From Magnetofaba australis IT-1 (lineage in GTDB: Bacteria > Pseudomonadota > Magnetococcia > Magnetococcales > Magnetococcaceae): DNA of 64,000 bases. A program made the translations under genes and the position numbers. Position 1 is the stretch's first letter; every line of letters begins with the position of its first letter. The notes beneath the pieces are model-generated. The model had not been told where the DNA came from, ran no database searches, and saw nothing but the letters and a program-made list of their open reading frames with translations. Below are positions 26,057 to 33,729 of the stretch, piece after piece. Location of the stretch: NCBI RefSeq assembly GCF_002109495.1, contig NZ_LVJN01000018.1:346953-410952 (forward strand), in the 5' to 3' direction.

Positions 26057-27820
26057 ATGGCGGACACGGTCGTTCTGTTAACCGACTCGGCGATTCTCAA
26101 TAAAATCATCACCTCGGCGCTGGACGAAGAGCGCTTCGAGGCGCGTCTTATCGCCTCTTCGGAAGCGGACTTCTACGATCAGATTGTGGAAGCGCGGCCC
26201 AGCCTGATTTTTGTGCGCACGGAGTTGAAGAACGCCAACGGCATCGAGGTGTGCGAGCGCATCAAAGGCGACAAACGCCTGCGCGAGGCCAAGGTGGTGT
26301 TCCTCTCCGGCAACCCTCAGATTCGCGAGCAGGCGATTCAGCACCGCGCCGACCAGTTCCTGACCCTGCCGTTTGAGAAAGAGGACGCCGAGGCGCTGGT
26401 GGAGTCCCTGTTGCCGCAGGCGCCCACAGTGCTCTATGTGGATGATAGCGAGATGTTCCACCGAGTGGTGGTCCCGGCGCTGCGCGATGAGGGCTATAAC
26501 GTGGTGGAGGCCTATGATGGCCGTGAGGCCCTCACCATGGTGGACACCAACAAGGTGGACATCATCGTCTCCGACGTGGAGATGCCGGAGATGGACGGCA
26601 TCACCCTATGCCACAATGTGCGCGCCACCATGGAGCAGGATATCCCCATCCTGCTGCTCACTTCGCTCACCTCTGAAGAGGCGGTGGCCAAGGGTTTTGA
26701 GGCGGGCGCTGACGACTATCTGGCCAAGCCCATTGTGGTGGCCGAGCTGATCTCCCGCATCAAGCGTCTGCTCAACACCTCGTCGGAACAGGAGCGCCCG
26801 GAGCGCATTCTCATCGTCGATGATCAGGAGATGATTCGCACCGCCATGCGCAATGCGCTCTCCGCCCAAGGCTTCCGTCTGGATGAAGCCAAGCATGGCG
26901 TCGAAGCGCTGACCATGGTGATGAAAGAGAAGTACGACCTGCTCATCACCGACTATGAGATGCCCAACCTGGATGGTCTGGAGCTGTGTATTCGCATCCG
27001 CAACAATGAGAAGGGGCAAGAGCGCAAGCTGCCCATCATCTTTGTGACCTCACGCAACTCGCAGGCGGATTTGGTGAAAATCCGCTCCATCGGCATTCAG
27101 GCGTTCGTCTCCAAACCGTTTACCGGCGACCGTGTGGTGGCGGAGGTGGAGCGTGTGCTGGCGCAGCAGCGTCTGGAGAGTCAGCGCAAAATGTTCCAGA
27201 ACTACCTGACCCACCTCTCCAACCACAAAGTGGTGGATCTGTACAATCAGGATGGCGGTGTGGCCGATGACCAGTTCCGCACCATCCTGTATGTGGACAT
27301 GGTGGGGTTCGGCGGAATCAGTCGCGAGTTGCCTGCGCCGGAACTGGTGCCGTTTCTCAATCGCTATTTCGACGCTATCTGCGGCATTCTGGTGCGCTAC
27401 GACGCCACCATTGACAAGTTGATCAATGACGGCGTCTACGCCAGCTTCGATCGTCAGGCCGACGGCGCCAAACGCGCGGTGCAGGCGGGTTTGGAGATCG
27501 TCAACAAGCTGCCGGATCTGCATCAGAAGATTGGACGCACGTTCAAAGTGCGCATCGGCATCAACGCCGGGCGCGTGATTCTCGGGAATATCGGCACCAA
27601 CTATCGTGACCGCAACATCACCGTGATTGGCGAGAATGTGGAGATCGCGCAGCAGGTGGGGCGTCAGGCGGGGCCAAATCAGGTTGTGATCACCGATGAG
27701 GCGGCCAAAGTGCTCGAGGGCGCCATTGGCGTGGAAAAGCTGGGAGAACAGACCCTGTATGGGGGTGAGACCATGCCGATTTACGCGGTGAAATCGCTCC
27801 AGGCCGCTGAAGAGGAGTAA
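26057..27820 (+). CDS. Triple receiver-domain protein with class III cyclase-like output
   Basis: A 587-residue signalling protein. Receiver 1 (1-118) is degenerate: the phosphorylated Asp and the conserved Lys are replaced (FVRTELK, TLPF). Receivers 2 (123-240, Asp173, LAKP) and 3 (248-370, Asp299, VSKP) look functional. A linker leads to a class III nucleotide cyclase domain (408-575) with both metal-binding aspartates, Asp414 in YVDMVGF and Asp458 in DKLINDGVY. The usual V-N-x-A-x-x-R motif of the transition-state site reads VEIAQQV, so Asn and Arg are both replaced and catalysis is doubtful. The start is the ATG at 26057; an upstream in-frame ATG at 26015 is possible. Confidence 0.88.
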   Translation: MADTVVLLTDSAILNKIITSALDEERFEARLIASSEADFYDQIVEARPSLIFVRTELKNANGIEVCERIKGDKRLREAKVVFLSGNPQIREQAIQHRADQFLTLPFEKEDAEALVESLLPQAPTVLYVDDSEMFHRVVVPALRDEGYNVVEAYDGREALTMVDTNKVDIIVSDVEMPEMDGITLCHNVRATMEQDIPILLLTSLTSEEAVAKGFEAGADDYLAKPIVVAELISRIKRLLNTSSEQERPERILIVDDQEMIRTAMRNALSAQGFRLDEAKHGVEALTMVMKEKYDLLITDYEMPNLDGLELCIRIRNNEKGQERKLPIIFVTSRNSQADLVKIRSIGIQAFVSKPFTGDRVVAEVERVLAQQRLESQRKMFQNYLTHLSNHKVVDLYNQDGGVADDQFRTILYVDMVGFGGISRELPAPELVPFLNRYFDAICGILVRYDATIDKLINDGVYASFDRQADGAKRAVQAGLEIVNKLPDLHQKIGRTFKVRIGINAGRVILGNIGTNYRDRNITVIGENVEIAQQVGRQAGPNQVVITDEAAKVLEGAIGVEKLGEQTLYGGETMPIYAVKSLQAAEEE

Positions 27821-27856
27821 GCGCGACAAGCGCAGACGCACAGGATCCATATGAGC

Positions 27857-27907
27857 GGCGCACAGCAAAACGCCGGGCTCTTGTCGCCCGGCGTTTTGCT
27901 GTGCGCC
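27857..27907. terminator. Bidirectional terminator with perfect 22-bp stem
   Basis: The arms 27857-27878 and 27886-27907 are perfect reverse complements (22 pairs) around a seven-base loop. It lies between the convergent cyclase-like and hybrid kinase genes and contains AAAACGCC/GGCGTTTT, so it can act in both directions although no long T tract follows. Confidence 0.8.
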
Positions 27908-27940
27908 GCCTGGGGTTTGGCGTTGGCCAATCGACAGAAA

Positions 27941-29998
27941 TTAATCGCCTTTGCAGTAGTTCTGCAGGGTTTCGAGCAGTACCCGCTTGCGAATGGGCTT
28001 GGTTAAATGCGCATCGCAACCGGCCTGCAAGGATTTCTCCTCGTCGCCGCCCATGGCGTGGGCGCTCAAGGCGAGGATGGGCGTTGGCGCTTTGTGTTTC
28101 TCCTGCTCCCAGGCGCGCATGTGGCGGGTGGCGTCCAAGCCATCCATAACGGGCATTTGGATATCCATCAGCACCACGTCAAAGCTCTGCTCTTGAAACA
28201 GCGTCACCGCTTCAGCCCCGTTCTCTGCAATGCTGAGTTTGTAGGGCGCCCCTTGGAGGAATTTCTGCATCAGCAGTCGGTTGTCTTCGGCATCCTCAAC
28301 CAACAGCACATGATGCTCTGCCGTGTCTGATGAGATCGCTGCGTGCGACGCTTGGGCCGGTGGCGTGGTGGGGTCAACCACATCCACCTGACACATCTCT
28401 CCGTTCACGTTATGGGGCATGTTTGAGGGCGTTAATCTCAGGTCACAGCGATCAAAATTGGATTGTGGATTCAAGGGCAGCACGAAGAAGAAGCGCGCGC
28501 CTTCTCCTGGAGCGCTCTGCACACACAAGCTGCCCCGCATGGCGTGGGCCAGACGTGAGCAGAGCGATAAGCCGATGCCGGCGCCGCCATAGGCGCGGGT
28601 CATGCTGGTGTCGGCTTGGTTGAAGATCTCAAAGATCTGCGTCTGCATATCCTGGGAAACCCCAATGCCGGTATCGGCAACGGTAAAACAGACCTTGTCT
28701 GATCCGTTGCGCTGTATCTCCAACGTGACCGAGCCTGCGTCGGTGAACTTGATCGCATTGCTCAGAAGGTTGTGCAGTACCTGTCGGGTGCGCAGTTGGT
28801 CCGCGCACAGAGTTTGCGGCAAGTCGGGCGCAATGAGGAGCCGAAGCTCCAGGTTTTTGTTGTGGGCGTTAATGGCGTGCATGCGCACCATCTCTTCACC
28901 AACTTTGGCCAAAGAGAAATCGCTGCTATGCAGGGTTATGCGTCCGGCTTCAATGGCCGAGAGGTCAAGCAGGTCAGAGATCAAACAGAGCAGGCTACGC
29001 GCAGAGCGGGTGAGAATTTCCAAAAACTCTTTCTGCTGCGAATCCATGTCGGTATCCGAAAGCAGTTCCGCCATGCCCATGACGGCATTCAACGGCGTGC
29101 GCATTTCATGGCTCATAATGGCCAGAAAATCGGATTTCACCTGGCTGGCGTGTTCCGCTTTCTCTTTCGCCAAACGCAGGGCGCATTCAATCTCTTCCTG
29201 ATGCGTAATGTCGCGCAAAATGAATTGCGCGCCGGTCACTTTGCCCGCTTCAATATTGACGGCGCCGCTCATCTCGGTGCACAGCGTCTTGCCGCCTTGT
29301 CCCAGCAGGAGAATGCGTTCTCGCAGAATCGGCTTCTTGCTCTGCAGCAGAGCGCTGATCAGCTCCAGATAACGCGTGCGTGAATTGGGGTGAATGATCT
29401 GCTCGGCGGGCATGCCCAGCAGGGAGTGTCGGGTATGGCCAATGGCGTTTCGTTGCGCTGGATTGGCGTCAATGATGCGCATCTCATTATCGATGATGTG
29501 AATCATCTCCGACGCTTCATTGAATAGCGCGGTGTAGCGGCGTTCTGAACGTTCCAGTTGCTGTGTGCGATCACGCACTTGATCGGATAGATCACGACGT
29601 CTGCGCGCCAACTCCAAATGCGTGCGCACGCGCGCCAGAACCAGTGCAGGGGTGACGGGTTTGACAATATAGTCGGCCGCGCCGAGAGAGAGACCCAGGG
29701 TTTCGTCTTCGATCTCGGACTTGGCGGTGACAAAGATGACGGGAATGTCGCGCGTGGCGACTGCGCTCTTGAGGGTGCGGCAAACATCGTAGCCATTGAG
29801 GCCTGGCATCATGATGTCCAACAAAATAAGATCAGGCGATGGCGTTTGCGTTGCAAGCTCAAGCGCTTTCTCTCCGCTCTTGGCGATGAGAACGCGATAG
29901 TGCGAGGCAAGCGTTGATCGCAGAACATCAATATTTTCAGCGATGTCATCGACGATCAGTACGGTCTCCCGCAATGTGTGCTGGGTCGTATCTGACAA
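27941..29998 (-). CDS. Hybrid histidine kinase (REC-PAS-HisKA-HATPase-REC)
   Basis: A 685-residue soluble sensor kinase. Order of domains: an N-terminal receiver (about 10-128, VLIVDDIAENIDVLRS and LILLDIMMPGLNGYD), a coiled linker, a PAS domain (about 150-265), the phospho-accepting helix with SHEMRTPLNAVMG, the ATP-binding domain (NAIKFTDAG, DTGIGVS, GAGIGLSLC) and a C-terminal receiver (VLLVEDAEDNRLL, VVLMDIQMPVMDG, LTKPI). There is no membrane segment, so it senses a cytoplasmic signal. The start is the TTG at 29998, supported by TGGAGT upstream and by the usual distance to the first receiver strand. It converges with the cyclase-like gene and may be its phosphodonor. Confidence 0.92.
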   Translation of the reverse strand: MSDTTQHTLRETVLIVDDIAENIDVLRSTLASHYRVLIAKSGEKALELATQTPSPDLILLDIMMPGLNGYDVCRTLKSAVATRDIPVIFVTAKSEIEDETLGLSLGAADYIVKPVTPALVLARVRTHLELARRRRDLSDQVRDRTQQLERSERRYTALFNEASEMIHIIDNEMRIIDANPAQRNAIGHTRHSLLGMPAEQIIHPNSRTRYLELISALLQSKKPILRERILLLGQGGKTLCTEMSGAVNIEAGKVTGAQFILRDITHQEEIECALRLAKEKAEHASQVKSDFLAIMSHEMRTPLNAVMGMAELLSDTDMDSQQKEFLEILTRSARSLLCLISDLLDLSAIEAGRITLHSSDFSLAKVGEEMVRMHAINAHNKNLELRLLIAPDLPQTLCADQLRTRQVLHNLLSNAIKFTDAGSVTLEIQRNGSDKVCFTVADTGIGVSQDMQTQIFEIFNQADTSMTRAYGGAGIGLSLCSRLAHAMRGSLCVQSAPGEGARFFFVLPLNPQSNFDRCDLRLTPSNMPHNVNGEMCQVDVVDPTTPPAQASHAAISSDTAEHHVLLVEDAEDNRLLMQKFLQGAPYKLSIAENGAEAVTLFQEQSFDVVLMDIQMPVMDGLDATRHMRAWEQEKHKAPTPILALSAHAMGGDEEKSLQAGCDAHLTKPIRKRVLLETLQNYCKGD

Positions 29999-30272
29999 GG
30001 CGTTACTCCACGCGACACAATATTGCCGCGATTTGCTCTCTGCAGTGGTTGTGCTGGCGCGTCGTAACAGGCTTGGTTATGCAGGAAAAGCCTGTGGTTA
30101 CGCAATGATTTGTTATAGATAACTCATTGTATAACATTCACCATAATCACTAGGCGCAGGAAAATCACCTGAAATATTTCTTCACCATCACTCAAAATTG
30201 GCCATGGTAATGCATGGTTACAAGCAATTGGCGATCTTCTCGCCCACAACAATTGCTTGTTTGGAGCATGCC
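29999..30272. other. Divergent promoter region upstream of hybrid kinase
   Basis: A 274-base gap between the hybrid kinase and a small plus-strand gene. Bases 30110-30200 are AT-rich (around TAACTCATTGTATAACATTC), as expected for a promoter. No gene is seen. Confidence 0.5.
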
Positions 30273-30485
30273 ATGCGCTTTCGAGTTTCCCTACATGATG
30301 GATTTCAACGGGTGGATGTGACCGTGGATGAAGCGGCTCTGCCTCGGGTCATGGACATGTTTGGATCTGCCGCTGAGGGCTCTGCACGGCGCGTGTTGGA
30401 CGTGACGCCTGAAGAGATCTGCCTGCCGCAAACACAGGATTTTGGCCTGTCCGGGCCCAGTGCGACATCTTCGAGCGCGCAATAA
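30273..30485 (+). CDS. Small protein of unknown function
   Basis: A possible 70-residue protein. The ATG at 30273 has GGAG nine bases upstream; the frame is open for 25 more codons but those lack a ribosome-binding site and lie in AT-rich leader. The first half predicts a beta-strand start (RFRVSLHDGFQRVDVTVDE) and a helix; the end is Ser/Ala-rich and probably disordered. There is no known domain. It precedes the PhoB-type gene by 179 bases. I give it moderate weight because of the ribosome-binding site and the absence of a better frame. Confidence 0.5.
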   Translation: MRFRVSLHDGFQRVDVTVDEAALPRVMDMFGSAAEGSARRVLDVTPEEICLPQTQDFGLSGPSATSSSAQ

Positions 30486-30664
30486 GAAAGCTCTTCGACA
30501 GTTGCGCGGCGTTACGATGAATGCCTTGCCATACATCGATTAACGGCGCCACAATCTGCGCGCACGGTGATATAACGCCTGGGTTTCCCAGCGCGTCACT
30601 CGCCGCGCCCAGCATTCAAAAGGCGGCGGATGCGCCGCCGCCAAACCTCAAGGCGCAGTCAATT

Positions 30665-31375
30665 ATGAGTCAATCCATTCTCATCATCGAAGACGAGCAG
30701 GACCTGGCCAGCACGCTGGAGTACAGCCTCAAGCAAGAGGGGTTTAAAACCCGCGTGGCGCTCACTGGCGAAGCGGGGCTGCCCATCGCGTTAAACGAAG
30801 GCTGGCCCGACCTGGTGGTGCTGGATCTTATGCTGCCAGGCGTTTCCGGCATTGAAGTGTGCCGTCGTTTGCGCGAAAACGAGCAGACGCGCACGTTGCC
30901 GGTGATCATGCTCACCGCGCGCGGTGAAGAGATTGATAAGGTGATGGGGTTTGAAGCCGGCGCCGACGACTATGTGGTCAAACCCTTCAAAGTGCGCGAA
31001 CTGATTCTGCGCATTCGCGCTATTCTGCGTCGTATTCAACCAGAGCGGGGGGAAGCCTCGCCGCTGGTCACTTTTGGCCGCCTGAAAGTGGATTATGATG
31101 GCCACCGTGTGTGGGTGGATGGCGAAGAGACCAATCTCACCGCTATGGAGTTCAAGCTGCTGACCACCTTTCTGTCACGCAAGGGGCGGGTGCAGAATCG
31201 TGACGCCCTGCTCAACGATGTGTGGGGCGTCAACGCCTTTGTGCAGACGCGTACGGTGGACGCCCACGTCAAACGTCTGCGTGAAAAGCTCGGTCCGGCT
31301 GGCAAGTATATGGAGACCATCCGTGGCGTGGGGTACCGCTTTCGTGACCGACCCGATGATGGTGATGAAGCGTGA
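30665..31375 (+). CDS. phoB: PhoB-type response regulator
   Basis: A 236-residue OmpR/PhoB-family transcription factor. The receiver domain has IIEDEQD at the start, the phosphorylation site LDLMLPGVSGIE (Asp near 53) and the Lys in VVKPFK; the winged-helix output domain contains ELNLTAMEFKLL-like residues (TNLTAMEFKLLTTF) and the DNA-binding TVDAHVKRLREKLG. The sequence is closest to PhoB, the phosphate-limitation regulator, but no pst or phoU gene lies in the window to confirm this. The start at 30665 follows a weak AAGGCG. It overlaps the kinase gene by four bases. Confidence 0.85.
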   Translation: MSQSILIIEDEQDLASTLEYSLKQEGFKTRVALTGEAGLPIALNEGWPDLVVLDLMLPGVSGIEVCRRLRENEQTRTLPVIMLTARGEEIDKVMGFEAGADDYVVKPFKVRELILRIRAILRRIQPERGEASPLVTFGRLKVDYDGHRVWVDGEETNLTAMEFKLLTTFLSRKGRVQNRDALLNDVWGVNAFVQTRTVDAHVKRLREKLGPAGKYMETIRGVGYRFRDRPDDGDEA

Positions 31376-33186
31376 AGCTGCGCGTTCGCGGCAAACTCTT
31401 CCTCCTCTCCCTTCTGCTGATCGTGGCCGTGGTGCTGTCGGTTGGCTTCTATCTGGAATACGCCCTGCGCGAATGGCTGGTGGATCGCGTCACGGATGAG
31501 TTGATCAGCCACGCGCGCATGGGACGCAATCAGTTGCTCAACCCCGCTCTGCCTCTGCGCGCTGAAGAGATGGATCCCATGGCCGACGCCATCGGCCATG
31601 CGGCGGGCGCGCGCGCCACCATCGTGGTGGAGTCCGGCGTGGTGGTGGGGGATTCGGAAATCCCTCTCGACAAGCTCAGCCAACTCGACAACCACGCGGG
31701 TCGGCCTGAGATTATTCGCGCCTTCGCCGACGGCGTTGGCGTCTCCCAGCGCTACTCCAAAACCCTCAGAACAAATATGATCTATGTCGCCGCCCGCTTT
31801 GATCGGACCGATGGGCGGCGTGGGGTCATGCGCATGGCCCTGCCACTCAAAACCTTTCGTGAAATCAGTTGGCGTTTGCGACTGACTTTGGCGGTGGCGG
31901 GGTTGATGGGGTTGATCATTGCGGTGTCGGTCAGCGGCTTGGCGGCGCACTTCAGTACGCGCCGTTTTCGACAGTTGGCGGCCCACGTGGTGCAGAGCGC
32001 CAGCACGCCGCAGCGCAACCGGTTGGAGGTGCGCAGCCAGGACGAGATCGGTTGGTTGGCGGGTACGTTCAATGAGATGGCCGACGAGGTGGATACCGCG
32101 CTCAGCTCCTTGACCGCGGAGCGGGACCGATTGGCCGCCGTGTTGGAGGGGATGGCCGAAGGAGTGGTTGTGCTGGATGCGGAGCATCGCATCACGCTAT
32201 TCAACCCCTCGGCGCGGGACATCCTCGGTTTGGGTCAGATGTGCCTGCATCAACCGGTTGAGAATGTTCTGGACGAAGATGACCAAGCGCCTCTGTTGGA
32301 GTTGTTGGAGAGCGAACTGGTTGGCCATGTGGAGTTGAATCTGGAGCGTGATGGGCAGGCGCGGTGGATTTTGGCCCAACTCACGCCCACAGCTTCGGGG
32401 CATAGCGCAATTCTCACTTTGCACGATGTCAGTGACCTGCGGCGCCAGGAGAAGATTCGTCAGGATTTCGTCGCCAACGTCTCCCACGAGTTGCGCACGC
32501 CGGTGAGCATTCTACAAGCCAATGCGGAGACTTTGGTTAGCGGAGCGATTGAAGATCGCGTGTATGGCCGAAAATTAGCGGAAGCTATGGAGCGCAACGC
32601 GGCGCGTTTGGCGGATATCATCTCCAAGCTGCTGGACCTGTCGCGCATCGAGTCCGATGGCTATGTGATCCGCATGGAGGCGGTCAATATCAGCGCCTGT
32701 GTTGAGCATGTCATTGAGACGCTTAAGCCCATCGCCTCGGAACGCTCGGTGTTTTTCCGCAATCGGGTGGAGGCGCAGAACTACGCGGTGGGCGATCGCG
32801 AAGCCATTGAGGAGATCCTCAGCAATCTTCTGGGCAATGCGGTGAAGTATATTCCTCCTGGCTCACAGGTGACGGTGTTGATGCGTCCGTCGCCGCCACA
32901 CCATTGGCGGGTGATGGTCACAGACAATGGCCCAGGTATCGATCCCATCCACTTCGACCGTCTGTTTGAGCGCTTTTATCGCGTGGATAAGGGGCGCGCG
33001 CGCGAGATGGGCGGAACCGGATTGGGTCTTTCCATCGTTAAACGCTTGGTGATCAAGCTCGGCGGCGAAGTGGGCGTGGAGGGGGTGAAGCCCAATGGGG
33101 TCTGCTTCTGGTTTACCCTGCGGCGATTGGAAACGCCAGCTAAACGGAGCGCGGATGACGTCGATGAGGAGTTGATCTCCATATAA
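31372..33186 (+). CDS. phoR: PhoR-type membrane histidine kinase
   Basis: A 604-residue sensor kinase paired with the preceding regulator (GTGA overlap, GTG start). Domains: membrane helix (about 8-28), a periplasmic region of some 140 residues, second helix (about 168-190), HAMP (190-245), PAS (255-350), dimerisation/phosphoacceptor helix NVSHELRTPVSIL (near 367) and an ATP-binding domain with NLLGNAVKY, DNGPGIDP and GTGLGLSI. PhoR of enteric bacteria lacks a large periplasmic domain, while alphaproteobacterial and other relatives have one, so the true stimulus could differ from phosphate. It ends just before repeat copy C. Confidence 0.87.
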   Translation: MKLRVRGKLFLLSLLLIVAVVLSVGFYLEYALREWLVDRVTDELISHARMGRNQLLNPALPLRAEEMDPMADAIGHAAGARATIVVESGVVVGDSEIPLDKLSQLDNHAGRPEIIRAFADGVGVSQRYSKTLRTNMIYVAARFDRTDGRRGVMRMALPLKTFREISWRLRLTLAVAGLMGLIIAVSVSGLAAHFSTRRFRQLAAHVVQSASTPQRNRLEVRSQDEIGWLAGTFNEMADEVDTALSSLTAERDRLAAVLEGMAEGVVVLDAEHRITLFNPSARDILGLGQMCLHQPVENVLDEDDQAPLLELLESELVGHVELNLERDGQARWILAQLTPTASGHSAILTLHDVSDLRRQEKIRQDFVANVSHELRTPVSILQANAETLVSGAIEDRVYGRKLAEAMERNAARLADIISKLLDLSRIESDGYVIRMEAVNISACVEHVIETLKPIASERSVFFRNRVEAQNYAVGDREAIEEILSNLLGNAVKYIPPGSQVTVLMRPSPPHHWRVMVTDNGPGIDPIHFDRLFERFYRVDKGRAREMGGTGLGLSIVKRLVIKLGGEVGVEGVKPNGVCFWFTLRRLETPAKRSADDVDEELISI

Positions 33187-33189
33187 GGT

Positions 33190-33592
33190 TGGGTTGAGCG
33201 ATAGCCGGTCAAATTTACAATCGGACACAGAGGCAAAGGGTCGGAATGCTGGAGCATACTGGGGCTTCCCCCCAGACTCCATGAGGGCGCTGGCCTCCAC
33301 CAGAGCCCTCGATATCTTCCAGTACCCCTGTGTTCATTTTTGAAAGCTATAGTCAGTCGAATTCAAAATTGGACATTGGCGATTTTGAAGATGGAAGATA
33401 TCGAGGGCTCCGCCCTCGAGCTCCCAACTTCCACACCATGGGGCGCTGCCCCTTACCCCGCTGGGGGCGCGGCTCCCCTGACCCCGCCGCCGACTGGTCG
33501 GCGGCCAATAGTCAGCGCGAGCTTCACTTGTGTCACGCAGACATTGGTCGTTCTGTGCAGTTTTGGTTTTGACTCACCATAGCGACGATATT
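33190..33592 (+). repeat. Hairpin-rich interspersed repeat, copy C, with a diverged partial unit before it
   Basis: Bases 33341-33592 are a clear copy: left end GTCAGTCGAATTCAAAATTGG, GAGGGCTCCGCCCTC hairpin, then a variant centre (GGGGCGCTGCCCC, CTGGGGGCGCGGCTCCC), the CCGCCGACTGGTCGGCGG hairpin and the right tail with GTGTCACGCAGACATTGG and CAGTTTTGGTTTT. Compared with copy B the GATTCGGCA and GGGCCATCC hairpins are missing. Bases 33190-33340 resemble a degraded unit in the other orientation, sharing AGAGCCCTCGATATCTTCCAG with copy A. Nothing here is coding. Confidence 0.8.
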
Positions 33593-33660
33593 GCCGCATT
33601 GTGTGAAGATTGGTTCCTGTGTGATTTTGGTTTTGATTGGCGATAAACAATACCACAGTA

Positions 33661-33698
33661 AAAAAGGGCGCGACTGTGAAACAGTCGCGCCCTTTTTG
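33661..33698. terminator. Bidirectional rho-independent terminator
   Basis: AAAAAGGGCGCGACTGT and ACAGTCGCGCCCTTTTT pair perfectly over 17 bases around a GAA loop. The A and T runs on the two sides let it stop transcription from both the kinase/repeat side and from rne. Confidence 0.93.
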
Positions 33699-33729
33699 CA
33701 TCGTGCAAGATCAATAAAACCCGACCAGT

